From contig CAZZMD010000013.1 of assembly GCA_964655355.1 (NCBI GenBank), positions 1 to 64,000 of the forward strand: DNA of 64,000 nucleotides, read 5' to 3'. The notes beneath the pieces are model-generated. The model searched no databases, was not told the origin of the DNA, and was given only the letters and a program-made list of their open reading frames with translations. The position numbers were made by a program, and so were the translations under genes. Positions 50,654 to 59,320 of the stretch are shown here, piece after piece (within the stretch, counting starts at the first letter, position 1; each line of letters begins with the position of its first letter). Origin of the DNA: CALGDE01 sp964655355 (GTDB lineage: Bacteria > Cyanobacteriota > Cyanobacteriia > CACIAM-69d).

Positions 50654-52984
50654 ATGTCCCGTCGGCAATCGTTCTCGAAAGCAGTCAAGCGTTGGATCTG
50701 GAGTTGTCGGGGAATTTTGGTGGTGAGTCCCATTGCCACTGCTTTAGTATTGGGGGCTCACCATGCGGGGTTGCTTCAGGGTTGGGAGTGGGGTGCCTAT
50801 GATTGGCTGATGCAACAGCGCCCGGCGGAGGAGCCGGATAAGCGAATCGCGATCGTGAGTGTCGATGATCGGACCCTGGAGCAGATCGGGCAGACGATTG
50901 TGCCGGATGGGGTCTATGCGAAGTTGCTTGAAAAATTGGCGGCGATGGAGCCGCGGGCGATCGGACTAGATATCTATCGGGATGTGAATACGCCGCCGGG
51001 GTCGGCCGAATTAAACGCGGTGTTTGAGCGGTTGGATAATGTGGTGGGCATTGCCAAGGTGATTGGCCAGACGGAGCGGGAGCGGGTGTCGTCGCCGCCG
51101 ATCCTGGAGGAGAAGGGGCAGGTGGGGATGAATGACCTGCTGGAGGATGGCGATCGCAAGGTGCGGCGTGGGTTTATCTATAGCAATCGCGATGGGGACG
51201 AGAATGGGGGGCAGATTTATAGTTTTGCGTCCTATTTGGCGTTTCTGTATTTGTTTGAGGAGGGGATTGCTGCAGAGGCCATTACGGAGACGGAGCCTCA
51301 GGGGTTGCGGTTGAATGAGACGGAGTTTTGGCCCTTTGCGGCCAATGATGGGGGGTATGTCCGGGCGGATGCCCAAGGGTTTCAGTTGCTGATTAATTAC
51401 CGCGCGGCGGAGCAGCCCTTTGAGGAGGTGTCCATGGCGGCGGTGCTGAATGATGAGCTGCCGGCGGATTGGGCGCGCGATCGCATTATTTTGATTGGGA
51501 GTACGTCTGAGAGTGGGGGGGATTTTCTGTTTACCCCCTATAGCGGCGGCTGGTTGGAGCTGGCGAAGAAAACCCCGGGGGTGGAGGTCCATGCCCATGT
51601 CACTAGTCAGTTGATTAGTGCGGCGTTGGATAATCGGACGATGATTCGCTCGTTGCCGGAGTGGCAGGAGCATGTTTGGATTATTTTCTGGATTTTGCTG
51701 AGTTCGACCCTGACTTGGATTCTGCGATTGCCCGATAGTCGCCAGATGATTTTGCTGTTGGGGGCGGTGGGTTTTATTTCCAGCGGGGGGGCGTTGCTCG
51801 GGGTTACGGTGTTGGCCTTTAACAGTGGGCTTTGGATTCCCTTGGAAGCGCCGCTGGTGGGGTATGTGTTGGGGGCGGCTGGCGTTGGGATGTATTTGGC
51901 CCGGAGCGCCAGCAAAATTCGGGAGACGTTTGGACGGTATCTCACCGCTGAGGTGGTGTCCACGATTTTGGAGAATCCTGAGGGAGCCAGCCTCGGGGGC
52001 GATCGCCGGAATATTACGATCCTGACCTCGGATTTGCGGGGATTTACGGCCACTGCGGAACGGTTGCCCCCCGAAAAGGTGATCGAAATTTTGAATTTGT
52101 ATTTGGAATACATGGCGGACGCCATCACCACCCATAACGGCACCATTGATGAGTTTATGGGGGATGGCATTTTGGTGTTTTTTGGTGCGCCCATTGTCCG
52201 GGAGGACGATGCGCAGCGGGCTTTGGCCTGTGCGGTGGCGATGCAGCAAGCCATGAAGCCGGTGAATGAAAAACTGGCGAAGTTGGGCTATCAATCCTTG
52301 GAAATGGGCATTGGCATCCACACTGGGGAAGTGGTGGTGGGTAACATTGGCTCCCAGAAACGTACGAAATATGGGGCGGTGGGCTCTGCGATGAATCTGA
52401 CCTATCGGGTCGAGTCCTACACGTTGGGGGGACAGATCCTGGTGACCGGAACCACCCTGGATGCGGCCGGCGGCGAAGGGTTTGCCCAGGTGCGGGGCAC
52501 CCAGCAGGTTCAGCCCAAGGGGGTGAAGGAGCCCATGACCATTTACGATATCGGCGGTGTTGGGGGATCCTACAATCTTTCCTTGGTGGCCGATGAGGAG
52601 GTGTTTGTCCCCCTGAGTTTGCCCATTGAGCTGACCTATCAGCTTCTGGACGGTAAGCATGTGGGCGATCGCCACTACACCGCTGAAATCACGGCCCTGT
52701 CGGATAAGGGAGCGCAGGTCGAAGTATTGACCAATGGGGCTGATACCGACGGCGACGGCATCAAGCTGCCCAAGACCCGCAGCAATATCAAATTGGTGGT
52801 GAATGCCAACACCGATGCCACCATGGCGGATTGGGGAGAAAGCGATCGCGAGGTGTATAGCAAAGTCCTAGCGGTCGACGACGGCACCGATGAGGCGAGC
52901 CCAGGGTTTACGGTTCGCTTCACCGCCAAGGCTCCCGCCCTCGATCAGTGGCTGAAGGCGTGCTATGACCGCTCCCTATCCTAG
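50654..52984 (+). CDS. CHASE2-domain class III nucleotidyl cyclase, predicted guanylate cyclase
   Basis: This 776-residue protein has one N-terminal helix (about 20-38), an extracytoplasmic CHASE2 domain (about 45-330) and three helices (about 340-414). The cyclase domain follows at about 445-615. Metal ligands Asp460 (ILTSDLRGF) and Asp504 (FMGDGIL) are present, as are Asn581 and Arg585. The purine-specificity positions are Glu500 and Gly574 (KYGAVGS) instead of Lys and Asp/Thr. From memory this Glu/Gly pair is that of Synechocystis Cya2, a guanylate cyclase with CHASE2, so cGMP is the predicted product. The C-terminal 130 residues resemble a degenerate PilZ-like barrel, without the Arg motif. 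No partner gene is adjacent. Confidence 0.9.
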   Translation: MSRRQSFSKAVKRWIWSCRGILVVSPIATALVLGAHHAGLLQGWEWGAYDWLMQQRPAEEPDKRIAIVSVDDRTLEQIGQTIVPDGVYAKLLEKLAAMEPRAIGLDIYRDVNTPPGSAELNAVFERLDNVVGIAKVIGQTERERVSSPPILEEKGQVGMNDLLEDGDRKVRRGFIYSNRDGDENGGQIYSFASYLAFLYLFEEGIAAEAITETEPQGLRLNETEFWPFAANDGGYVRADAQGFQLLINYRAAEQPFEEVSMAAVLNDELPADWARDRIILIGSTSESGGDFLFTPYSGGWLELAKKTPGVEVHAHVTSQLISAALDNRTMIRSLPEWQEHVWIIFWILLSSTLTWILRLPDSRQMILLLGAVGFISSGGALLGVTVLAFNSGLWIPLEAPLVGYVLGAAGVGMYLARSASKIRETFGRYLTAEVVSTILENPEGASLGGDRRNITILTSDLRGFTATAERLPPEKVIEILNLYLEYMADAITTHNGTIDEFMGDGILVFFGAPIVREDDAQRALACAVAMQQAMKPVNEKLAKLGYQSLEMGIGIHTGEVVVGNIGSQKRTKYGAVGSAMNLTYRVESYTLGGQILVTGTTLDAAGGEGFAQVRGTQQVQPKGVKEPMTIYDIGGVGGSYNLSLVADEEVFVPLSLPIELTYQLLDGKHVGDRHYTAEITALSDKGAQVEVLTNGADTDGDGIKLPKTRSNIKLVVNANTDATMADWGESDREVYSKVLAVDDGTDEASPGFTVRFTAKAPALDQWLKACYDRSLS

Positions 52985-53116
52985 GGACGTGTTTGCGGAA
53001 CGGTCCCAGAAGAATCTCCGGTAAAAAGTGCCCACCGTCACCTCGCACTGGGATGATCAGCGTCATAATACTTTAAATAAATTTCGTAAATCTATTGCGA
53101 CATCATTCACGGCACC

Positions 53117-53566
53117 ATGGTTATGACGCGCGTTCGAGCTTGGTTGATGGTTTTGGTGGGGGCGATCGCTACGGTCGTCGTCGGTTGTAGCAGTGGGGAG
53201 AGTGCGAGTGCGGCTGCGAAGGCCGCGGCCCAGGCGGCTAATGTTCAGCTTTATGCCCCGGCGGTGGTGGAGTTGCGCGATCGCTTCCCGGAGGTGGAGC
53301 CGGCGTTTATTAATCAAAAATGGCGCGATATTCAAACTTTTGTCCACGGTCCCCTAGGGGAGCTGCGGGAGCGCATGTCCCGGGTCAGCCGTAATCTGCC
53401 TAAGGATCAGCAGGCGATCGCGGCCGAGGCGACTAGCGATCTGTTTGATAGCTTGCTCGCGATGGATGAAGCGGCGGGACAATTTAACTATCGTAAGGCT
53501 GAGGAGGAGTACCAAAAGGCTGTGACTGCGTTTGATGCGTTTCTGGATCTGATTCCCCAGAGTTAG
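53117..53566 (+). CDS. psbQ: Photosystem II extrinsic lipoprotein PsbQ (CyanoQ)
   Basis: This 149-residue protein has a lipoprotein signal peptide (LMVLVGAIATVVVGCSSG, with the lipobox Cys at about residue 25). The mature part is a four-helix bundle containing LRDRFPEVEPAFINQKWRD and a C-terminal YRKAEEEYQKAVTAFDAFLD, as in CyanoQ. It is lipid-anchored on the lumenal side and stabilises the oxygen-evolving complex. A strong terminator follows at 53647. TAATACTTTAAAT-type AT-rich sequence upstream near 53066 may hold the promoter. Confidence 0.92.
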   Translation: MVMTRVRAWLMVLVGAIATVVVGCSSGESASAAAKAAAQAANVQLYAPAVVELRDRFPEVEPAFINQKWRDIQTFVHGPLGELRERMSRVSRNLPKDQQAIAAEATSDLFDSLLAMDEAAGQFNYRKAEEEYQKAVTAFDAFLDLIPQS

Positions 53567-53646
53567 GTGTGGTTGGCAGGCTGGGGTGGGCCATCGATCA
53601 TCTCGCGCCTCCCCATTTGACTTGTAATGCTTAATACTGCTTGACA

Positions 53647-53695
53647 AGCCCTGTCCCCCATCACGTCGCTGTGATCCTGGGAGGCGGGGCTTTTT
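53647..53695 (+). terminator. Rho-independent terminator of psbQ
   Basis: AAGCCC at the start pairs with GGGGCTT at the end of a long interrupted stem (including ATCAC/GTGAT near the loop), followed by TTTTT at 53691-53695. It lies about 80 bases past the psbQ stop. Confidence 0.8.
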
Positions 53696-53856
53696 GAGGG
53701 CGAGGGTGCGTGAGTCCTATGGGTAAACTGCGCCTGGGGCGCAACGCTGCCTGGGGGAGAGGGTAGGATGGGGGTCCCTAAATAGGTTGACCCACCGCTT
53801 TTGGATCGTCGAAGGGGGTGGGAGTTTGTGCTGCCGAGTTGCTGGTGTCGATTGCG

Positions 53857-53892
53857 TCGGTGTAATCGGTGTAGTCGGTGTAATCAATGTCA
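53857..53892 (+). repeat. 9-bp tandem repeats in the oxidoreductase leader
   Basis: TCGGTGTAA at 53857, TCGGTGTAG at 53866 and TCGGTGTAA at 53875 are followed by a degenerate TCAATGTCA at 53884. The array is 42-77 bases before the next start codon. Function is unknown. Confidence 0.7.
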
Positions 53893-53933
53893 CCTGCGCC
53901 CCTTCTTTCTCCGTCCCTGTCAATTAACTGTTT

Positions 53934-55175
53934 ATGGCTGTTGTTCCTCTCTCCTCTCGTCCCCACTTGGTGATTGTGGGTTGTGGAATTATTGGGGCAA
54001 CCCTGGCCTATGAGTTGAGCCGCACCCAAAAGTTCAGAATTACGGTTGTTGATGCCCATAGTCAGCGTTTTGTGGCGTCTGGTCCTACCTCTGCCCAGCG
54101 TTTTAGCAGCAGTACGGGGGCGGCCCTGGGGGTGCTGATGGGGGTGATTAGCCGGAAAAAGAAGGGGCGGGCATGGGATATGCGATGTCAGAGCATTTTG
54201 CGCTATGCCACGTTAATTCCTGAGCTGGAAGCGGCCACTGGGATGCGCATTATCTATAATCGCCAGGGGCTGCTACGGATTTGCTTTGAGTCTGAGCCTA
54301 TGGAGGCTTGGGAGGCGTTGGTGGCCCAGCGCCATCTTCAGGGGTTTCGCCTTCAGATTTTGGGGCGGGATACTCTGATGCGTACGTATCCTCAGCTTCG
54401 CATCGATCCGTCGGGCGATCGCCCGAGGAAATCGGCCGGTCGCCGTTCCGTAGGAAAGACTGGTGCTCCCGATAAGGGGGCTTCCCAAAAAATTACTGGG
54501 GCTATTTATTCCCCTCAAGATTTGCAGGTGAATCCTGTTTCTTTGGCGATGGCCCTGATTGAGGCGGCGACGTTGCAAGGGGCGGTTTTCCATTGGGGGT
54601 GGTCGGTCCAGGGGTGGCAGGTTCGATCCCAGGGCGATCGCCATCATATTTATGGTGTTGAGACCAGTCGCGATCGCATTTCCTGTGATGGGGTGATTAT
54701 TACGGCGGGGTTAGGCTCGTCGGGATTGGCGAAGCAACTGGGCTATGACCTCCCCCAGCGTCCGGTGTTGGGGCAGGCGGTCCATTTGAAACTGCCCCGG
54801 CCGTTAACCCTGAGTGAGCCGGTCATTATTGGGCATGACACGAATATTGTTCCCCTGGAGAAAGGGCATTATTGGGTGGGCGCGACGGTTGAATTTGGGG
54901 AGGACGATCAGGAGCCGATGGGGGATCAAGAACAATTGACCCAAATGCTACGAGGGGTATACGACCTCTATCCCCGTTTGCGGGGGGCGGATGTGTTGCG
55001 CACCTGGTCCGGGACTCGCCCCCGTCCCCACAATCGTCCGGCACCGGTCATTGAAGCGCTGGCGGAGTATGACAATGCCATTCTTGCCACGGCTCACTAT
55101 CGCAATGGGGTGTTGCTCGCCCCGGCGACGGCGGAACGGGTGCGCCAGTTACTCCAAGAGTTGGCGATCGCTTAA
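53934..55175 (+). CDS. FAD-dependent oxidoreductase, DAO family
   Basis: This 413-residue protein has an N-terminal dinucleotide-binding motif VIVGCGIIGATLAYELS and the D-amino-acid-oxidase/glycine-oxidase fold. Supporting segments are the GVIITAGLGSSGLAKQLG flavin region and a C-terminal TWSGTRPRPHNRPAPVIE substrate/flavin loop. The family oxidises amines or amino acids; the substrate here is unknown. An insertion at about 160-185 (basic, Ser/Lys-rich) is variable. The gene is alone on the plus strand, converging on purU with 55 bases between stops. Confidence 0.87.
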   Translation: MAVVPLSSRPHLVIVGCGIIGATLAYELSRTQKFRITVVDAHSQRFVASGPTSAQRFSSSTGAALGVLMGVISRKKKGRAWDMRCQSILRYATLIPELEAATGMRIIYNRQGLLRICFESEPMEAWEALVAQRHLQGFRLQILGRDTLMRTYPQLRIDPSGDRPRKSAGRRSVGKTGAPDKGASQKITGAIYSPQDLQVNPVSLAMALIEAATLQGAVFHWGWSVQGWQVRSQGDRHHIYGVETSRDRISCDGVIITAGLGSSGLAKQLGYDLPQRPVLGQAVHLKLPRPLTLSEPVIIGHDTNIVPLEKGHYWVGATVEFGEDDQEPMGDQEQLTQMLRGVYDLYPRLRGADVLRTWSGTRPRPHNRPAPVIEALAEYDNAILATAHYRNGVLLAPATAERVRQLLQELAIA

Positions 55176-55230
55176 TCGCGGCACCCCTAACCATCTAACA
55201 AAATTATCTGAGCTTTAATCTGAGCCTTAA

Positions 55231-56097
55231 TTAATCAAAGACGACGGTGCGATTGCTGTAACTAATCAACCGATGTTGGAGGTGGAGGCGTACGGCTCGG
55301 GCTAAGACCACTCGCTCTAGATCTTTGCCTTTTCGAATCAAATCTGCTACAGAATCCCGATGGCTTACTCGAGAAACATCCTGTTCAATAATGGGTCCCT
55401 CGTCTAGATTTTCGGTTACATAATGTCCTGTGGCTCCAATGACTTTTACGCCCCGTGCGTGGGCTCGATGGTAGGGTTTTGAGCCTGGAAATGCGGGTAA
55501 AAACGAGTGGTGAATATTAATGACGGAGGGGAAATGGTGTAGGTTTTCAGCGCTCAAAACCTGCATATATTTCGCGAGCACCACTAGGTCGATTTGATAG
55601 TCTGCTAGCAGTTCGAGTTGTTTGGCTTCCTGGTCTAATTTGGTGTCTTTGGTGATGGGGATGTGGTGATAGTCAATGCCGAAGTGTTGGGCGATGGGCT
55701 GTAGGTCGGGATGGTTGCTAATAATAAGCTGGATATCCCCCGGCAGTTCACCCGCTTGATGACGCCATAACAGGTCTAGCAGACAGTGGTTTTGCTTGCT
55801 AACCCAGATGGCGATTTTGGGTCTGACATCGGAGAAATGAAGTTGCCATTGGGCCTCTAAGGGTTTGGCGATCGCTGCAAAGGCTGGGTCAATTAAATCC
55901 CGGGGGAGATTAAAGCGATCAAGCTGCCATTCTACGCGGGTTAAAAATAGGCTTTCCTCCGCATCCACATGTTGATCGGTGTGGATAATATTGCCGCCGT
56001 TGGAGTCAATAAAGTTGGCAATGCGGGCAACAATTCCCCGTTGATCGGGACAGGAAATCAGTAGTGTTGCAGTCGTGTCGGCGGCAGCATTGGACAT
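55231..56097 (-). CDS. purU: Formyltetrahydrofolate deformylase
   Basis: PurU hydrolyses 10-formyltetrahydrofolate to formate and tetrahydrofolate, feeding formate to purine synthesis and balancing one-carbon pools. The 288-residue protein has an N-terminal ACT domain (LLISCPDQRGIVARIANFI) and a C-terminal formyltransferase fold. The catalytic motif is INIHHSFLPAFPGSKPYHRA (Asn-His) with the downstream Asp in TENLDEGPIIEQD. It lies downstream of the DUF4340 gene on the same strand, 42 bases away, and may be cotranscribed. Confidence 0.96.
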   Translation of the reverse strand: MSNAAADTTATLLISCPDQRGIVARIANFIDSNGGNIIHTDQHVDAEESLFLTRVEWQLDRFNLPRDLIDPAFAAIAKPLEAQWQLHFSDVRPKIAIWVSKQNHCLLDLLWRHQAGELPGDIQLIISNHPDLQPIAQHFGIDYHHIPITKDTKLDQEAKQLELLADYQIDLVVLAKYMQVLSAENLHHFPSVINIHHSFLPAFPGSKPYHRAHARGVKVIGATGHYVTENLDEGPIIEQDVSRVSHRDSVADLIRKGKDLERVVLARAVRLHLQHRLISYSNRTVVFD

Positions 56098-56139
56098 AGA
56101 AATTAGGGCAAATTAGGACAGATCAGAACAGTTAGATTC

Positions 56140-56853
56140 CTAGGGGGTTGGGGCTGGAGGAGAAGCTGACGGGCTCGGCTCTGGTGCCGCGGGCGCGGGG
56201 CTTGGAGCGGTGTATTGCCACTCCTGGAGGTCGCGGATCAAGGCGTATTCAAAATCTTTGGGAATAGTTTGGACCGGTTTTACTGCGAGGGTGGGGCGAT
56301 CGCCTGGGAATTGTTGCTCCTGAGAGTTTGTGTCTGTTTTCTCCTCTTCTTCGTCGAGGGAAGATGATACCTGGGCATAGACAAACTGATCGTCAAATCC
56401 GGCGGTCCCGAGTTGTAATTCCCGCGTTTCGTCATTGTCCAAGGTAAGGATTAAACGGGCGCGGGGTTGGTCGAGACCGTATTCTTTGATCTGTTGGGAG
56501 GTTGCTTCTAGGCGTCCGTCCGTTTGACCGGTCAAAATTAAATTCATGAGAAATGCGATCGCCCCATCGCTGGCTTGGACGGGGTCTTGATCGTCAATGG
56601 TGACTTCCCATTGGGTGGGGCTGACGGTTTCATTGGGGCGGGTAAAGGTAAGGGTTTGAGTTTTCTCCTCATCGTCAGTTTTGCTAACCGTTTCAATGAC
56701 AAAGGATTGGATTTCTTCCTCCGATAAGCCAAACACTAAGTCTTGCTCGGCTTGCCGTTCTTCCCGCTGTCTAGAAACTTGATCATAGGCAATAATTCCG
56801 AACCCTAACCCTAGGGCGATCGCTAACCAAATCCAAGTACTTCGCTTTAACAT
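56140..56853 (-). CDS. DUF4340 domain protein, partner of GldG-type ABC system
   Basis: From the ATG at 56853 (MLKRSTWIWLAIALGLG), preceded by AAGGG, the protein has 237 residues; 56868 is an alternative start. One N-terminal membrane helix anchors a periplasmic domain with the DUF4340 pattern. That includes the FGLSEEEIQSFVIE region, a TNQPR-like QIKEYGLDQPRARLIL and a YAQVSSS segment. The tail is Pro/Ala-rich. DUF4340 genes typically follow gldG-like genes, as here (46-base gap). The function of the complex in cyanobacteria is unknown. Confidence 0.88.
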   Translation of the reverse strand: MLKRSTWIWLAIALGLGFGIIAYDQVSRQREERQAEQDLVFGLSEEEIQSFVIETVSKTDDEEKTQTLTFTRPNETVSPTQWEVTIDDQDPVQASDGAIAFLMNLILTGQTDGRLEATSQQIKEYGLDQPRARLILTLDNDETRELQLGTAGFDDQFVYAQVSSSLDEEEEKTDTNSQEQQFPGDRPTLAVKPVQTIPKDFEYALIRDLQEWQYTAPSPAPAAPEPSPSASPPAPTP

Positions 56854-56899
56854 AAATCCCTTTTCCATCGGGTCTAAATCTATAGACGCCCAATCCTCT

Positions 56900-58546
56900 C
56901 TAGCGCGATCGCCACCAGAGCCATCCGGAGAATCCCAACGCGCCGAGGGGCAGGATTGCTAAGGCTAAGAGTCTTAAAAGATTGCCTTCAAATTCGGTGA
57001 TCAGCAGCCGGCGATCGCTCGGTTCGCGAGGGCGTAATGCCAAGGTGCTTTCATCGCGATCGCTGAGCCAGCCGACGGAATTTAAAAAGACATCCCCGTT
57101 GAGCTGTTGGGTAAATAATCCATCGGCTACAAATGTCGACGTGCCAAATACAATCAGTCGACCTTCTTCAGGGGGGGCTGGACCGTCCTCTGCATCTTCG
57201 TCTTCTGCATCTGCGGCTTCGTCCGGTGCTGATGCCTCTGGTGTTGCGGCGGTGTCCGGCGTTTCGTCCGTGGGGTCCGGGTTCGATGTTTCTCCAGAAA
57301 CCGTCTTGGTTACAACGACTCCGAGGGCGAGGGGGCCCCGTTCGTCTACGCCAGGGTTGAATTGGAGGGGATCTTCGGTGGGGTCAGTTTCGGACCAGCT
57401 TTGGTCACTGGTTTCTACCAAGTTGGCTGCCGTGATCCCCGCCTTTTCTTCGGTGGCTACCGCTTGCACAGAGGGATAGAACGAGATGCCTTCCTGGAAG
57501 GTGCCGGTGATGGGATGGTCGCCGTATTGGGTGGCGACGGGCATGTCGGGCTGAAGTCCCACAATCTGCGAGGCGATCGACGCATCAATCACAATCCGCC
57601 CGTCCAAGCTGACTCCCCACTCCGTCAATAGGGGCTCAAAACCGCTTTCCACGGCGGGATCCAAAAACAGCAGCAGCCGACCGCCACCGTTCACATAGTC
57701 CGCCAACAGGTCCACTTCGCCGGGCAAAAATGTCCGCTGGGGACCGACCACGGCCACGGCGGCGGCATCGTCGGGAATGGATCGTGCTTGGGCCAGAATT
57801 AAGGGTCTCGCTTCAAAGTTGCGATCATTTAAGGCCGACACAGCGTCGAACATTCCCCCTTCCCCCACCTCCAAGGGCCGCTCCCCATGGCCCTGGATAA
57901 AGTAGACCGGATCCTTCGTGGTGACCAAAAATTGCTGCATCGCATTAGTTAGGTTGGGCTCCGTTAAGCCCCCTTCCTGTTGCCCCAGGGTGGTCACTAA
58001 CTGCCGGCGATCGCCCTGTTCCAGATACACTTCCCCCACGGTACTGACCTGAAATTCCTGGGCCAGTCCAAATTGCTCCCGCGGGTTCACCAACTCAAAC
58101 GTAAAATTTTCAGATTGATTTTGGTATCGCTGCAAAAGCTCCCGGTCCGGCGGTGCCAGGGCTTGATCAAAGATTAATACCCGGACGGGCTCCTCCAGAT
58201 TTTCTAGGAGTTGCTGGCTCTCCGATGCCAACGTAAATTCTTGGGTTTCCGTTACGTCCAGGGTGGTGGAATAGCGTACTCCGACAAAGTTGAGGATCCC
58301 TAGGATGAGCACCACGGCCGCTGTTGTGGCGATCGCGTTGGTTCCGGTTTGGGTGGAGCGCTGCCCCCATAGCCCGACCAAATTGGGCTGGGTGATTACC
58401 CACAGCACCAGGAATAACCCGGCCACCACTAGGGCGATCAGCGGGAATACATCCCATTCCCCTGTGACATAGCCGATCGATAACCCCGCCGCTGCCCAAA
58501 ACAAAGCCGCAAGAAACGCAAGTTGACGTAACTGAGGGTGAAGCAT
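56900..58546 (-). CDS. GldG-like ABC transporter auxiliary protein
   Basis: This protein of about 548 residues has two N-terminal helices, a third near residue 80 and a C-terminal helix (LLALAILPLGALGFSGWLWW). The large extracytoplasmic domain contains VRVLIFDQALAPPDRELLQ, YFIQGHGERPLEVGEGG and GGRLLLFLDPAVESG, typical of GldG/ABC-type uncharacterised transport proteins. An acidic Asp/Glu/Ala/Pro-rich insertion lies at about 420-460. The ATG at 58546 is preferred to the TTG at 58558. The matching permease is at 59321-60133, but the PycTM-like gene on the other strand lies between them. Confidence 0.9.
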   Translation of the reverse strand: MLHPQLRQLAFLAALFWAAAGLSIGYVTGEWDVFPLIALVVAGLFLVLWVITQPNLVGLWGQRSTQTGTNAIATTAAVVLILGILNFVGVRYSTTLDVTETQEFTLASESQQLLENLEEPVRVLIFDQALAPPDRELLQRYQNQSENFTFELVNPREQFGLAQEFQVSTVGEVYLEQGDRRQLVTTLGQQEGGLTEPNLTNAMQQFLVTTKDPVYFIQGHGERPLEVGEGGMFDAVSALNDRNFEARPLILAQARSIPDDAAAVAVVGPQRTFLPGEVDLLADYVNGGGRLLLFLDPAVESGFEPLLTEWGVSLDGRIVIDASIASQIVGLQPDMPVATQYGDHPITGTFQEGISFYPSVQAVATEEKAGITAANLVETSDQSWSETDPTEDPLQFNPGVDERGPLALGVVVTKTVSGETSNPDPTDETPDTAATPEASAPDEAADAEDEDAEDGPAPPEEGRLIVFGTSTFVADGLFTQQLNGDVFLNSVGWLSDRDESTLALRPREPSDRRLLITEFEGNLLRLLALAILPLGALGFSGWLWWRSR

Positions 58547-58711
58547 TGTGTAAACCAAGCCTTTAGCGTGCAGAATCGAAGGCGTACCGGCAGCCGACGA
58601 CGAAATTGGGCAAAATCATTTTATATAGAGTGGGCATCCGGCGATCGCTCGGGTCGCCTCCCCTGTGATTTTCCCTGCGGATTCACGTTAACTCACCAGT
58701 GCGATCGGTCA

Positions 58712-59314
58712 ATGGCGCCTCCCCTTGTTCCCCGTCCCAATGACAGCTTCCCCGGTCGTGAAACGATTTATTTGCTGCGGGGGATCCATCAAAACCAGAA
58801 TCAACTCATCGCTCTCGCCGATCAAAAAGCCAATATTCTGATCAGTATTGTGGCGGTGGTTATTACTATCCTCTCCACCAATATCAACACAATCCAGCAG
58901 TTTCATCCGCTGCTGATGTTCTTTGTTTTTGCCTTTCTCGGGGCGGAATTTCTGACAATTGGGCTGGGGCTATTGGTGATTTTTCCTGCCAATATTCAAT
59001 CCCCTTTTAAACACAAGCTTTTTAATCGTAAAACGTCCCCACAAAAGCCTAAAAAAATGATGCCCCCTAATCCCATTTTCTTCGGCTCTTTCCTTCAGCT
59101 TCCGGAGCAGGAATTTGTGGAAACGCTGTTTGGGCAGATTAATGATGTGAATAAGGTGCGGCGGCTGTTTCTGGTTGATATTTACAGGACGGGTCTGGTG
59201 CTTCAGCGGAAATATATGCTGCTGAAATATGCCTATGCCTCAATGATTAGCGGGCTTTGTTTCCTGGTTTGTTTGATTTTTATGGCGCTCCTGGGGGGCG
59301 ACTTAGGGGCATAG
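58712..59314 (+). CDS. Pycsar effector-like (PycTM / DUF5706) membrane protein
   Basis: From the ATG at 58712 (MAPPLVPRPNDSFPG) the protein has 200 residues. After a helix with LLRGIHQNQNQL, the segment IALADQKANILISIVAVVIT opens the first membrane helix. This is the hallmark of the PycTM family (Asp-X-Lys-Ala-Asn before a helix). Further helices are at about 70-95 and 170-195, with a cytosolic part of about 85 residues between them. In Pycsar defence, related proteins bind cCMP or cUMP and damage the membrane, but many homologues occur outside defence loci. No uridylate or cytidylate cyclase is adjacent. The gene is inserted, in reverse orientation, between the gldF-like and gldG-like genes. 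Confidence 0.82.
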   Translation: MAPPLVPRPNDSFPGRETIYLLRGIHQNQNQLIALADQKANILISIVAVVITILSTNINTIQQFHPLLMFFVFAFLGAEFLTIGLGLLVIFPANIQSPFKHKLFNRKTSPQKPKKMMPPNPIFFGSFLQLPEQEFVETLFGQINDVNKVRRLFLVDIYRTGLVLQRKYMLLKYAYASMISGLCFLVCLIFMALLGGDLGA

Positions 59315-59320
59315 GGCTGT

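Larger units (their letters stand above)
53567..53933. other. Intergenic region with terminator and 9-bp repeats
   Basis: This 367-base spacer between psbQ and the FAD oxidoreductase contains the psbQ terminator (53647-53695). Close to the next gene it has a 9-bp tandem array. A minus-strand open frame running through the repeat (encoding DYTDYTDYTD) is judged a by-product of the repeat. Confidence 0.5.

Noticed and set aside
51011..52675. 554-codon minus-strand frame opposite the CHASE2 cyclase
   Set aside because: It is His/Pro/Gln/Arg-rich sequence typical of an antisense frame; the plus-strand product has intact domains and catalytic residues.
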